From NCBI RefSeq assembly GCF_000275825.1, contig NZ_JH719942.1, positions 1,614,575 to 1,678,574 on the forward strand: 64,000 nt of DNA. Reading direction: 5' to 3'. Origin of the DNA: Saprospira grandis DSM 2844 (GTDB taxonomy: Bacteria > Bacteroidota > Bacteroidia > Chitinophagales > Saprospiraceae). Both the position numbers and the translations under genes were made by a program. Of the stretch, positions 1 to 8,549 are shown in pieces; positions within the stretch are counted from its first letter, which is position 1; each line of letters starts with the position of its first letter. The notes beneath the pieces are model-generated. The model searched no databases and was not told the DNA's origin. It worked only from the letters and a program-made list of their open reading frames with translations.

Positions 1-1
1 G

Positions 2-811
2 AATGAGCTCGTGAGTGTGGATGATGCGGCCCTTGACCCTCAGTTGCGTATTCGCTTGGCCGATTCTTTGGGCCAATACCTTATGCAGCCCGATTCGGCT
101 ATTTATAGTAGTAATAGTGTTTTTAAAGAAGCCTTTAAGGGGGTCTATATTCGCCCAAAAACCAATGGACAGCAATCGGCTATTCTGCGTTTTTTATCAG
201 AGAGTGCCTATTCTAAGCTGACGCTTTATTATACAGATTCTGCGGGTGTGGCCCAAAGTTACGACTACTTGATGGACGATGATGCGGAATCGGTTTTGAA
301 CATTAGCCATAATTATAGCAATACGACTGTGCTTCAAAATAATAGCAGTGATAGCATCGTTTACCTTCAGGGGATGAACGGACTGGGTGTTCGTCTGGCC
401 TTTCCGCATCTGGCTAACTTAGGCGCTATTGTTGTGAACAAAGCGGAGCTAGTCATTCAACTAGCCGAAGAGCAGGATCGAAATTTTCCCGCCCCAGATC
501 AACTTTTTTGTTTAGAGAAGACGAGTACTGACGGTTACCTATTGATTGATGATGTGACCAGTTCTGTCAATCTTAACCCAAGCAACCCTTTCCTCTTATT
601 TGGTGGATTGTTGAGCTATGATGAAGATCAAGCCTATTTTGCCATGAATTTATCTGAGTACCTACAACGCCTAGTTGATCAGGAAACAGAAGAGGCAGCA
701 CTTTATATTCAAACGGCTGCTATTACGGATACCGAGCGTATGCGTATTGGAAATGGGCAGGCGAGTAGCCTTCAGGCCAAACTCTTCTTAACCTACACCA
801 AAATCGATTAA
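2..811 (+). CDS. DUF4270 family protein, C-terminal part (5' end outside window)
   Basis: The frame is open from the left edge to a TAA at 809-811, so this is the C-terminal ~269 residues of a longer protein; the GTG at 11 is not a convincing start. The sequence fits the DUF4270 family, predicted Bacteroidota surface lipoproteins of unknown function: a beta-rich body, a segment of the type NKAELVIQ, and an ending on ...AKLFLTYTKID where domain-sized repeats of jelly-roll-like strands would close. The signal peptide and lipobox expected for the family would lie upstream and cannot be checked. It ends 3 nt before glmS, so the two are almost certainly co-transcribed; the DUF4270-glmS neighbourhood is, to my knowledge, common in this phylum. 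Family assignment is from recognition of sequence style and context, not from a search. Confidence 0.7.
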   Translation, partial: NELVSVDDAALDPQLRIRLADSLGQYLMQPDSAIYSSNSVFKEAFKGVYIRPKTNGQQSAILRFLSESAYSKLTLYYTDSAGVAQSYDYLMDDDAESVLNISHNYSNTTVLQNNSSDSIVYLQGMNGLGVRLAFPHLANLGAIVVNKAELVIQLAEEQDRNFPAPDQLFCLEKTSTDGYLLIDDVTSSVNLNPSNPFLLFGGLLSYDEDQAYFAMNLSEYLQRLVDQETEEAALYIQTAAITDTERMRIGNGQASSLQAKLFLTYTKID

Positions 812-814
812 ATT

Positions 815-2671
815 ATGTGTGGAATTGTTGCCTACATTGGAGAGCGTCAGGCTTTCCCTATTCTTATTAAAGGGCTTCAGCGCCTAGAGTATCGTGGCTA
901 TGATAGTGCCGGTGTGGCGCTTTTTAATCCTGCCGAAGGAGAAACAGAGATTAAGGTTTATAAACGGCAGGGAAAGGTCAAGGAATTGCTTGATTTTTCT
1001 ACCGGAAAAAGTACCCAGGCCAATATTGGCATTGGGCATACTCGCTGGGCAACGCATGGCGCACCGAACCACATTAACGCGCACCCCCATATTTCGGGCA
1101 ACAAGCAGCTGGCCATTATTCATAATGGAATTATTGAAAACTACGATAGCCTTCGGATGGCCCTAGAAAAAGAAGGGCATGAGTTTGAGTCGGAAACCGA
1201 TACCGAGGTATTGATTCACCTCATTGAAGAGATTCAGAAAAAAGAGGATGTTTCTATTGAGGAGGCGGTAAGAATGTCGCTTAACCGAGTAATTGGCGCT
1301 TATGCGATTGTGATTATTGATAAAACGGCTCCCGACCGCATTATTGCCGCCCGAAAAGGCAGCCCAATGGTCCTTGGCTTGGGCGAATCTGGCGAGTTTT
1401 TTATTGCCTCTGATGCCTCTCCAATTGTAGAGTATACCAAAAATGTGGTTTACCTCAATGATGAGGAAATCCTAATTGCTCGCGATAATGGCGAGTTTGT
1501 GATTAAAACCATTGGCAATGAGGTTCAAACGCCTTTTATCCAATATCTCGAAATGGAGATTGACACTATCGAGAAGGGCGGTTTTGACCACTATATGCTC
1601 AAGGAGATTTATCAGCAACCCAAAACTATTGCCGATGCTATGCGTGGGCGAATCAATGCCAAGCAAGGTATTATTACTTTGGGGGGAATCAATGAGTTTG
1701 AAAACCGCTTTTTGAATGCCGATCGCATTATTATTGCCGCCTGTGGTACTTCTTGGATTGCCGGCCTAATTGGCGAACACCTTTTTGAAGACCTAGCTCG
1801 CATTCCAACCGAAGTAGAGTACGCTTCGGAGTTTCGCTACCGCAACCCGATTATCAAAAATAATGATATCGTTTTGGCCATCTCTCAATCGGGAGAAACT
1901 GCCGATACTATTGCCGCTCTAGAATTGGCCCGCGACCGCGATGCCCTGCTCTACGGTATTTGTAATGTGGTGGGCTCTTCTATTGCCCGAATGACGGATG
2001 CCGGCTCTTATATTCATGCTGGTCCAGAAATTGGCGTGGCTTCTACCAAGGCCTTTACTGGCCAATTGGTCCTCCTTACCTTGATGGCCCTGCAACTGGC
2101 TCGCAAAAAGGGGACGATCTCTAGCTCTTACTTTTTCCAGCTCCTCAATGAGCTAGAAAATATTCCCGCCAAGGTGGAAAGCCTGCTGCAAAATGACGCC
2201 AAAATTAAGTACGTGGCCCAGGAAATTAAGGATGCCAATAATGCCCTCTACCTAGGCCGTGGCTATAATTTCCCCGTGGCCCTAGAAGGGGCCCTCAAAC
2301 TCAAAGAAATTTCTTATATTCACGCAGAGGGCTATCCCGCAGCCGAAATGAAGCATGGTCCAATTGCCCTTATTGACGAGAATATGCCCGTGATCGTGGT
2401 GGCCTCCAATGATAGCACCCGCGAAAAGGTCATTAGCAATATTCAGGAAGTTAAGGCCCGAAAAGGGAAGGTGATCGCCATTATCAAGGAAGGCGATCAG
2501 GCCATTGAGAAATTGGTCGATTATGCCATCGAAATTCCAGATACCGAGGAGCCACTTTCTCCCCTACTTTCTGTTATCCCCCTGCAATTGCTGGCTTATC
2601 ATATTGCCATTTTGCGCGACTGTGATGTAGACCAGCCCCGCAACCTTGCCAAATCTGTTACTGTAGAATAG
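815..2671 (+). CDS. glmS: Glutamine--fructose-6-phosphate aminotransferase (isomerizing)
   Basis: Makes glucosamine-6-phosphate from fructose-6-phosphate and glutamine, the first step to UDP-GlcNAc for peptidoglycan and lipopolysaccharide. The protein starts MCGIVAYIG, with Cys2 as the N-terminal nucleophile of the class II glutamine amidotransferase domain (about residues 2-220). Two SIS sugar-isomerase domains follow: AACGTSWIAG and SQSGETADT in the first, ASTKAFTGQ between, and LGRGYNFPVALEGALKLKE with EGYPAAEMKHGP in the second. It ends in the typical DQPRNLAKSVTVE. At 618 residues it has full family length (about 610). The ATG is fixed because Cys must directly follow the initiator Met. 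It lies 3 nt after the DUF4270 stop. No terminator hairpin of the usual kind follows; a GC-rich repeat begins 10 nt after the stop instead. Confidence 0.98.
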   Translation: MCGIVAYIGERQAFPILIKGLQRLEYRGYDSAGVALFNPAEGETEIKVYKRQGKVKELLDFSTGKSTQANIGIGHTRWATHGAPNHINAHPHISGNKQLAIIHNGIIENYDSLRMALEKEGHEFESETDTEVLIHLIEEIQKKEDVSIEEAVRMSLNRVIGAYAIVIIDKTAPDRIIAARKGSPMVLGLGESGEFFIASDASPIVEYTKNVVYLNDEEILIARDNGEFVIKTIGNEVQTPFIQYLEMEIDTIEKGGFDHYMLKEIYQQPKTIADAMRGRINAKQGIITLGGINEFENRFLNADRIIIAACGTSWIAGLIGEHLFEDLARIPTEVEYASEFRYRNPIIKNNDIVLAISQSGETADTIAALELARDRDALLYGICNVVGSSIARMTDAGSYIHAGPEIGVASTKAFTGQLVLLTLMALQLARKKGTISSSYFFQLLNELENIPAKVESLLQNDAKIKYVAQEIKDANNALYLGRGYNFPVALEGALKLKEISYIHAEGYPAAEMKHGPIALIDENMPVIVVASNDSTREKVISNIQEVKARKGKVIAIIKEGDQAIEKLVDYAIEIPDTEEPLSPLLSVIPLQLLAYHIAILRDCDVDQPRNLAKSVTVE

Positions 2672-2680
2672 TCTCCTTTT

Positions 2681-2860
2681 TTGGGGCCTCCCGCAGCCCT
2701 CTTCAGTGGGGCTGCGGGCGCTACCTTTCGCAGCTCGCAGGTCTGCTCGGCCCTGCAGGCTTTTTCGCTTTGCTACAAAAGCCTTTGGTCTGCCGCCTGC
2801 GGCGGCCCTGCTACAGATCGCTAGTCCGTTCGGCCTAACGGCCGTGGCGGCTTTGCCGCC
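2681..2860 (+). repeat. GC-rich structured repeat, copy 1
   Basis: Member of the 18-copy family. It begins TTTTTTGGGGCC 10 nt after the glmS stop and has the constant core CTCGCAGGTCTGCTCGG at about 2734. Hairpin 1 is CGCAGCCC/GGGGCTGCG, hairpin 2 is AGGCTTTT/AAAAGCCT and hairpin 3 is CCGCC-TGC-GGCGG. Extra hairpins GGCCTAACGGCC and GGCGGCTTTGCCGCC extend the 3' end. Confidence 0.9.
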
Positions 2861-2921
2861 CCATACCACCGCAAAGGGCCAAATTGGTCCCTTGCTTTCC
2901 TTTGTACACAGAATACTATTT

Positions 2922-3551
2922 ATGCAACATCCATCTACTTATCATACTGAAAAGGAGCCCATTCTCGTGCGTGAGTTTGGCCGAAATATGCAAGCCATGA
3001 TTCTTCATGCCAAAGCCATTGAAGATGCAGAAGAACGACAGGCCGCTATAGAACATATTGTCAAGTTGATTACCAATATGTATCCCGACCCACAAAGAAG
3101 CACCGAAGATTACCGCATCAAAATTTGGTCGCATATTTTGCAAATTTGCAATTATGAGCTAGCGGTTGATATTCCAGAGGAGGTTCCTCGCAAGAAGGAA
3201 AAAATCAAACCCGATGCTATCCCCTACCCTGAAAACAATCTCCGCTACCGCCAATATGGCCGTGGCATCCCTCAGATGATTGAGAAAGCGATTGCTATGG
3301 AGGATGAAGACAAGAAGGCTGATTTTACTCGCATTATTGCGGCCTTTATGAAGCAGGCCTACAATAAATTTAATCAGGGGCATGCGACCAATGAGCTCAT
3401 TGCCGATGAGCTGCATCGTTTGAGCAATGGAGAGCTAAGTATTTCGCCCAAGGTCTACTTAGACTTTCTCAAGCCGAAGTATCGCCGCAACAATTATTAT
3501 AAGAAGAACAATAATTACCAAAACAAGCGGCAGTATAACAACCGCCGCTAG
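2922..3551 (+). CDS. DUF4290 domain protein
   Basis: 209-residue protein. The frame stays open upstream to 2706, but that stretch is only the translated GC-rich repeat, so the start is placed at the ATG at 2922 (MQHPSTYHT). The N-terminal segment EFGRNMQAMILHAKAIEDAEERQ matches what I know of the Bacteroidota-specific DUF4290 family (EYGRNIQKM... type), which is alpha-helical and of unknown function. Two related halves are visible: EFGRNMQAMI at the N-terminus and QYGRGIPQMIEKAIAMEDEDKKADF about 95 residues later, suggesting an internal duplication. The C-terminal ~25 residues are a basic Asn/Tyr/Lys/Arg tail (YYKKNNNYQNKRQYNNRR), the kind seen in RNA-binding proteins; an RNA role is inference only. 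A strong hairpin terminator follows 12 nt after the stop. Confidence 0.8.
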   Translation: MQHPSTYHTEKEPILVREFGRNMQAMILHAKAIEDAEERQAAIEHIVKLITNMYPDPQRSTEDYRIKIWSHILQICNYELAVDIPEEVPRKKEKIKPDAIPYPENNLRYRQYGRGIPQMIEKAIAMEDEDKKADFTRIIAAFMKQAYNKFNQGHATNELIADELHRLSNGELSISPKVYLDFLKPKYRRNNYYKKNNNYQNKRQYNNRR

Positions 3552-3563
3552 GGCAAAGCAAAA

Positions 3564-3594
3564 GGGCCTCGCTAGATATAGCGAGGCCCTTTTT
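3564..3594 (+). terminator. Rho-independent terminator after DUF4290 gene
   Basis: Perfect 11-bp stem GGGCCTCGCTA / TAGCGAGGCCC with a GATA loop, followed by TTTTT. An A-run precedes it, so it could also work on the other strand against the converging methyltransferase gene. Confidence 0.9.
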
Positions 3595-3599
3595 AGGTC

Positions 3600-3888
3600 C
3601 TACAGGCGGCGAAGCCGCCGCAAAGGAGCGAAGCGACGCGGCTGAGGGATGGACAGCAGGGCCGCCGCAGGCGGCAGACCCAGGCGCCAAAGGCGCCGCA
3701 GGGCCGAGCGAACAGCGAGCTGCGACAACCAGCCCCTATAGGGGCGCCAGTTCGACGACCAACGGGAGTACCCAGCCCGACCCGCCCGAAAACTCATGAG
3801 GGTTTTAACCCTCATTTTGTATCGCTTCGCAAAGCGATACCGCTTTGCGCTGGGTTTCAAGCCGGCGGAAGGGGCAGCCCCCAAAAAA
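3600..3888 (-). repeat. GC-rich structured repeat, copy 2 (long variant)
   Basis: Minus-orientation copy between converging genes, its GGGGCTGCCCC end 3 nt from the stop of the methyltransferase gene. The core is the alternative form GAGCGAACAGCGAGC. It carries the insert module GTTCGACGACCAACGGGAGTA (about 3750-3771) and an additional hairpin GTATCGCTT/AAGCGATAC (3819-3840), making it the longest copy. Confidence 0.85.
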
Positions 3889-3890
3889 GC

Positions 3891-5777
3891 TTAAAGATCT
3901 TCTCCGCCCATAGTTTTCCAGAGGACCTCTGTTTCTAGGTCGTCTAGGCCATACATTTTGGCGGTGAGTACATGTAGTTCCCAGCGGCCTTCATGGCCTT
4001 CCACCTGCCAATCGTGCAGATTTTCTAGGGCTGGGCTATATTCTTTGAAGGCTTGCGGGATAGGAAAATGCTCAATTTGGCGGCGCAAGACCTTAATAGA
4101 ATTGAAGAGTCGTTGATAGAGGAAGCTTGCCACAGGCGAGTTGAGGAAGGCGCAAAGGGCCTTAATAGACAGCCGGCGGTCGGGCACAATAAAATTGATA
4201 CTATTGAGCAGCAAGCTGCCTTTAAAATCGGCCACCACCTTTAGTTCTTTAGAGATAAATCGGTAGCAAATTTTGGGTTGGCGGTAGAGTTGCAGGGGGG
4301 CCACCTGTTGTAGTTTTGCGGGTTCAAATCGGATAAACTTGCGGGGGGCATCAAAGGCGAAGGGTTGTAATTCTTTGCCGGTATAAATGGGTTCTAGGCC
4401 TGGGGCGGGTTTATTTTTGAGGTGGGCCTTATTATTTCCGGTAACGATACCGAGGCCAAAAGTGCTATCGCCTTGGGCCAGGGTAAAAGAAGGGCGGTCT
4501 AGAATTTTTTGGAGAATTTGGAGTTCGGCCTTAGTTTTTAGGGCTGGGGGGCGGAAATAATTTTGGGCCAAGAGCTCAAAGGGAATTTCCATAGACTGGC
4601 CCTCTCTTTCGAGTTGGAGTTGGCGTTTTCCTCTTTGGAGTTCTAGGCGAATCACGCTAGACATTACTCCTTTGAAGGCTTTGCCAAAAAAGCGGATTGC
4701 AATTTTGTATTGGCGTTCGAAGAGAATTTCTCTTATTCCTTTGTGGGCATCTACATAGAGTAGGGACTCGGGCAGGATAAAAATCAGGCGGCTATCTTGG
4801 CGGCTACTGTTTTGTTTTTTGAGTTTGTCTAAGGCATTGAAGACTGCGATACTAAAAGACTCTGGGCTTTTGAGATCTGGATAAGTTTTGCGTAATTCTT
4901 TTTTGCGTTTTTTATCTAATTTGGCGCCCCAGGGGGGGTTAGTAATAATATAATCGAATTGTTCTTGGGGTTGTTCCTCTAGCACATCCATTACTTCGGT
5001 ATGGACCAGTTGATCGATACGGTGAAAAAAGAGGGCAAAATTGACCTTAGCGATGCGGAGTGCTAGGCTATCGACATCTCGGAGGTGGATAAGAGAGGGG
5101 GCGTGTGAGCGGTCTAAGACATGGAGTAGAATGGTTCCGGTTCCGCTACAGGGGTCGAGAACAGAAGCGGTAGCGGGCAGTACAATATCCTCGACTAATT
5201 CGGCGGGAGTAAAGAAAGCGCCCAGCTTAGCTTTTTCGCTTAGGCTGCGCATAGATTCGTAGATCACCCCCATAAAATCGGGTTCTTTTTCGGGCACACT
5301 AAGGCCGAGTAGATCTCTTTGGAGGGGTTCTAAGTTTTTGGGCAGGCTTTGTTCATCTAGCCAAGTTTGCAGAAAGGCGGTAAACTCCTTGGAGTTAGAA
5401 TTGAGTTGGCTATTGGTCCAATCTATTTTGATGAGTTGAGCATCATCAAGGGCCTTAATAGAGAGGCAACACATGAGTGCATCTATTGAAAGCTGGTGGC
5501 GTTCGGAGAGTTGGAGTAGCCATTCGACCAAAAGCTTACTTTCGGCATAGCTTAGGGTTCCGGTTACGATTTGCAATTCATGTTTATGGCTGCGGTTCAC
5601 TCTACTTTTCAGTTTGTTTGTGGCTTGTATCTGGCTCATGATATCCTCTATCGTTCTGGGGCTATATCCTTCTTGGCCTTTTTGGTAATCGGGTAGCAGG
5701 CCGGTTCTAATCCAGTTGCTAATGGTTGAGTTACAGACGCCAAGGGAAGAACTCAACTCTTGTTTGCTAATCAACAT
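3891..5777 (-). CDS. Orphan N6-adenine DNA methyltransferase with N-terminal HTH
   Basis: 628 residues. Residues ~1-45 form a MerR/excisionase-like helix-turn-helix (MLISKQELSSSLGVCNSTISNWIRTG). A Rossmann methyltransferase core follows: motif X region GAFFTPAELVEDIV, motif I DPCSGTGTILLHV (SAM binding) and motif IV NPPWG (catalytic NPPY-type), the pattern of gamma-class N6-adenine enzymes. The C-terminal ~200 residues (IYTGKELQPF..., KALCAFLNSPVASFLYQ..., IEHFPIP) look like a TaqI-type target-recognition domain. No nuclease motif (PD-ExK or HNH) is visible and no restriction gene is adjacent, so it is either a solitary epigenetic methylase or a type IIG relative that lacks the nuclease. The start overlaps the end of the DUF1697 gene by 11 nt, implying translational coupling. 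Target sequence cannot be predicted. Confidence 0.85.
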   Translation of the reverse strand: MLISKQELSSSLGVCNSTISNWIRTGLLPDYQKGQEGYSPRTIEDIMSQIQATNKLKSRVNRSHKHELQIVTGTLSYAESKLLVEWLLQLSERHQLSIDALMCCLSIKALDDAQLIKIDWTNSQLNSNSKEFTAFLQTWLDEQSLPKNLEPLQRDLLGLSVPEKEPDFMGVIYESMRSLSEKAKLGAFFTPAELVEDIVLPATASVLDPCSGTGTILLHVLDRSHAPSLIHLRDVDSLALRIAKVNFALFFHRIDQLVHTEVMDVLEEQPQEQFDYIITNPPWGAKLDKKRKKELRKTYPDLKSPESFSIAVFNALDKLKKQNSSRQDSRLIFILPESLLYVDAHKGIREILFERQYKIAIRFFGKAFKGVMSSVIRLELQRGKRQLQLEREGQSMEIPFELLAQNYFRPPALKTKAELQILQKILDRPSFTLAQGDSTFGLGIVTGNNKAHLKNKPAPGLEPIYTGKELQPFAFDAPRKFIRFEPAKLQQVAPLQLYRQPKICYRFISKELKVVADFKGSLLLNSINFIVPDRRLSIKALCAFLNSPVASFLYQRLFNSIKVLRRQIEHFPIPQAFKEYSPALENLHDWQVEGHEGRWELHVLTAKMYGLDDLETEVLWKTMGGEDL

Positions 5778-6303
5778 AGGTGCTTTTGGCTAAGGCGAGT
5801 AAATGCAGGCAAGTTTTATAGTTGCGGCTAGTGCAGGGCATTTTTAGTTGTCGTTCCCAATAGTTGTTGGTTCGTTTTGAGCGGCCATAGCCATTGGGGT
5901 AATAGAGAAATAACATTCCTTTTTGCCACTTCCATTTTTCTACTTCATCGCTGGCTTCTTGCTGCCCCTGATAATCAGCAGATTTGAGAAGACAAAGATA
6001 AGATTTTTCTAAGGCCTGCTCTTGAAATGGTCGATTTTCTATGGCAGAAATATAATCTTCTATGGTTCGGGCTAGGATACTGGGGGCATCTTGCATTTTG
6101 CTTTGGAGCAATTTTTCTAGTTGGTCTTCTAATGCTTTGGGGGATTTTGCTGTTGTTTTGAGCAAAACATTACCGGTTTGCAGGTAGCTTTTTACGGCAT
6201 GGTAGTTTCCGCTTTCGGCTAGCCAGTTTTGGAGCGACTTCATAGGCAGTTTGCGTTTGCCGCCGACATTGATTCCTCTTAGAAAAACGATATAGCTCTT
6301 CAA
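5767..6303 (-). CDS. DUF1697 family protein
   Basis: 178 residues. The opening MKSYIVFLRGINVGGKRKLPM is the signature of DUF1697 (YIVFLRGINVGG...), a widespread small cytosolic alpha/beta protein of unknown function; the second hallmark YLQTGNVLL is also present at ~40-50. Length is normal for the family (about 175-180). It lies immediately upstream of, and overlaps by 11 nt, the methyltransferase gene, so the two form an operon on the minus strand. Nothing in the sequence links the function to DNA modification; the association may be incidental. Confidence 0.85.
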   Translation of the reverse strand: MKSYIVFLRGINVGGKRKLPMKSLQNWLAESGNYHAVKSYLQTGNVLLKTTAKSPKALEDQLEKLLQSKMQDAPSILARTIEDYISAIENRPFQEQALEKSYLCLLKSADYQGQQEASDEVEKWKWQKGMLFLYYPNGYGRSKRTNNYWERQLKMPCTSRNYKTCLHLLALAKSTYVD

Positions 6304-6460
6304 TTTCTGCTAATTTATTAATTCTCAATTGGTTAAGCAATTAGCGTAACTTTTTTATTTTCAGTTAGTTAACTACGGCTGCTAATATATTAATTGTTTT
6401 TTGATTCTGCCTAATTTTTTCTTTCTTTGCTTAAGTTTTCTGTTTTGGCCGAGCGTTATT
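6304..6460. other. AT-rich intergenic stretch upstream of DUF1697
   Basis: AT-rich spacer presumably holding the promoter for the DUF1697-methyltransferase pair. I see no clear TTG/TAnnTTTG pair and no hairpin terminator. Confidence 0.4.
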
Positions 6461-6607
6461 TGGCCCAGCGCTGCGGAGTGGGTGGCCGCAGGCCAGACCG
6501 AGTTTTTTGAGCAAAGCGAAAAAAGCGAAGGGCCGAGCAGGCTTGCGAGCCCCGTAGCATAGCGGCGGCCAAGCTAGGCGGAGCCTAGGTTGGCCGCGGG
6601 CCCCAAA
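6461..6607 (-). repeat. GC-rich structured repeat, copy 3
   Basis: Minus-orientation copy about 50 nt downstream of the ABC ATPase gene's stop. It belongs to the subfamily with a long GGGCCCGCGGCC-type first hairpin (AGCATAGCGGCGGCC). The core has one change, reading GAGCAGGCTTGCGAGC in plus sense. Hairpin 2 is TTTTTTGAGC...GCGAAAAAAG-like. Confidence 0.85.
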
Positions 6608-6655
6608 GCAGTAAAAAAAATAAAGGGGAGAATTTATTTTAATTATGATTTTCAG

Positions 6656-8368
6656 CTAGTCTTTTGGGATAGCAGCAATAAGTTCTTGGGTATAGGTTTT
6701 TTGGGGATTTTCATAAATTTGTTGGCTACTGCCGGCTTCTACAATTTTTCCGTTTTGCATAACGAGCAGGCGGTCGGCCATAAACTTGACTACGGAGAGG
6801 TCGTGAGAGATAAAGATATAGCTCAATTGGTACTGTTCTTTTAGGTCTAGCAATAAATTGAGGACCTGTGCCTGCACCGAGACATCTAGGGCCGAAACCG
6901 ATTCATCGCAAACAATCAGGCGGGGTTGCAGGGCCAAGGCACGAGCGATACAGATTCGTTGTCGTTGTCCGCCAGAAAACTCATGGGGGTATCGGTTATA
7001 TTGATTGGCAGAAAGCCCTACTTGTTCGAGCAATTCCTCTACTCGTTTTCGGCGTTTTAGTTTAGAGGACAAGATGCCGTGCATGCGCATAGGTTCTTCA
7101 ATGGCGGCTCCAATTTTTTGTCTAGGATTGAGTGCGGCTAGGGGGTCTTGAAAAATGATTTGCATTTGTGGGCGGAGTTGACGCAACTTTTTGGGCGACA
7201 AATTTTGGAGATCTTGTCCATCAAAGCAAAGCTTATCGGCTTGGCAGTCTTGTAGGCGCAGCAAACTGCGGCCTAGGGTAGTTTTGCCTGAGCCTGATTC
7301 TCCGACCAGGCCCAACACTTCGCCGGGGTATAAAGCAAAGGACACCCCATCAACGGCTTTAAGGTAGCTTTTGCTACGGCCAAAGAAATTGCGTTGATTG
7401 GGGAAATAGGTCCTTAGGTTTTCCACCTCCAAAAGCGGCTGAACGCTAGGTACTTTATAGGTAGGGGCTGGTTTAGCGAGTGCTTTTCGGGCGGCCTTAG
7501 CCGAGCTATATTTGGGGGGCTGTCCCATAAAATCGGCCACAGTAGGCAATCGTTTGAGCCAACTATTTAGGGGGGGGTGGCAGGCCAGCAGGCTTCTGGT
7601 ATAAGGTGATTTTGGTGATTCATAAATCTCTTTGATAGGGCCTTCTTCCATTCGTTTAGCCTGATACATCACTAGGACTCGGTCGGCAATTTCGGCTAAA
7701 ACGGCCAAATCGTGTGTTACGAATATTACGGCCATATCTAGTTCCTTTTGCAGCTGTTTAATGAGGGCCAAGATAGACTTTTGGACCGAGACATCTAGGG
7801 CCGTAGTGGGTTCGTCGGCAATTAGGATTTTAGGGCGGCCTGCCAAAGCCATGGCGATCATTAGGCGTTGTTTTTGGCCACCAGAAAGCTGGTGTGGATA
7901 AGCTGCAAAAATGCGTTCACTATCATCTAGGCGTACTTTTTTCAATAAGGCCAAGGCTCGAGCTTTGGCGGCTTCGGTCTCTTTTTTTTCCTCTTTGGGA
8001 ATAGCTTCTATTAGTTGTTTTCCACAAGAGAGAACGGGATTTAAAGAGCTCATAGGCTCCTGAAAAACCATAGCGATTTCTTGGCCTCGAATCTTTCGCA
8101 TTTCGGCATCTTTCAGTTGTAGAAGGTCTAGCTCCTCCTCTCCTTTTCGATAAATAATTTGTCCGGCGGTATACTGTGCTGCGGGCCTTGCCAACAGCCG
8201 TAGTGCGGCCAGGCAGCTCACTGATTTACCAGAGCCCGATTCTCCGACAATGCCCAACAGCTCTCCAGATCGCAACTGAAAGCTCAGCTGGTCCACGGCT
8301 CGGACAGCAGGCAAATTGCCCTGTTTAAAGTCTATTGTCAAGCCTTTATATGCTAACAAAACGGCCAT
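6656..8368 (-). CDS. ABC transporter ATP-binding protein, fused double ATPase (oligopeptide/dipeptide type)
   Basis: 570 residues with two complete nucleotide-binding domains. Domain 1 (about 5-270) has Walker A GESGSGKS, signature LSGGQKQR and Walker B ILIADEPT. Domain 2 (about 310-570) has Walker A GESGSGKT, signature FSGGQRQR and Walker B LIVCDESVSALD. After domain 1 the segment YTRSLLACHP is the C-terminal OppD/DppD signature. This architecture equals DppD fused to DppF, as in YejF or GsiA, which energise import of peptides or glutathione. No permease or binding-protein gene is adjacent, so the substrate is unknown. In the second Walker B the residue after Asp-Glu is Ser (DES) rather than Pro; the catalytic Glu is kept. 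A candidate -7 box TAAGTTTG lies at 8419-8426 on the minus strand. Confidence 0.93.
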   Translation of the reverse strand: MAVLLAYKGLTIDFKQGNLPAVRAVDQLSFQLRSGELLGIVGESGSGKSVSCLAALRLLARPAAQYTAGQIIYRKGEEELDLLQLKDAEMRKIRGQEIAMVFQEPMSSLNPVLSCGKQLIEAIPKEEKKETEAAKARALALLKKVRLDDSERIFAAYPHQLSGGQKQRLMIAMALAGRPKILIADEPTTALDVSVQKSILALIKQLQKELDMAVIFVTHDLAVLAEIADRVLVMYQAKRMEEGPIKEIYESPKSPYTRSLLACHPPLNSWLKRLPTVADFMGQPPKYSSAKAARKALAKPAPTYKVPSVQPLLEVENLRTYFPNQRNFFGRSKSYLKAVDGVSFALYPGEVLGLVGESGSGKTTLGRSLLRLQDCQADKLCFDGQDLQNLSPKKLRQLRPQMQIIFQDPLAALNPRQKIGAAIEEPMRMHGILSSKLKRRKRVEELLEQVGLSANQYNRYPHEFSGGQRQRICIARALALQPRLIVCDESVSALDVSVQAQVLNLLLDLKEQYQLSYIFISHDLSVVKFMADRLLVMQNGKIVEAGSSQQIYENPQKTYTQELIAAIPKD

Positions 8369-8418
8369 AATATGATACAGATTTAGTCCATTAACTTACG
8401 GTAGTTTGGCAAGTTAAA

Positions 8419-8426
8419 CAAACTTA
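8419..8426 (-). promoter_or_regulatory. Candidate -7 box for the ABC ATPase gene
   Basis: TAAGTTTG on the minus strand matches the Bacteroidota -7 consensus TAnnTTTG, about 50 nt before the start codon. No TTG is found at the expected -33 distance, so support is weak. Confidence 0.3.
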
Positions 8427-8491
8427 TGCTTTATATTTTGGGGCATCTGCCTTCTTTCTATAGTCTCTAGTTTTTTGTGCATTAGCCAAAC

Positions 8492-8521
8492 AAAAAGGCC
8501 AGCCCTAAGGTAAGGCTGGCC
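8492..8521 (-). terminator. Terminator of the sigma/anti-sigma operon
   Basis: 8-bp stem GGCCAGCC/GGCTGGCC followed, on the minus strand, by TTTTTG. It lies 28 nt after the stop of the gene ending at 8550. Confidence 0.85.
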
Positions 8522-8549
8522 AGTAGAATTCTATCTTAACAATCACTAA

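Noticed and set aside
2706-2921. N-terminal extension of the DUF4290 protein, rich in Ala, Pro, Arg and Leu
   Set aside because: It is the translation of GC-rich repeat copy 1; the same kind of peptide arises from every copy in one frame or another. The family-like sequence starts at the ATG at 2922.
3891-5777. Complete restriction-modification system
   Set aside because: No restriction endonuclease is adjacent; the HNH enzyme at 23.4 kb looks like a modification-dependent type, which would not pair with a protecting methylase.
6656-8368. Two separate ABC ATPase genes with a sequencing frameshift fusion
   Set aside because: A single frame covers both domains with a normal linker, and this fused architecture is known (YejF/GsiA type).
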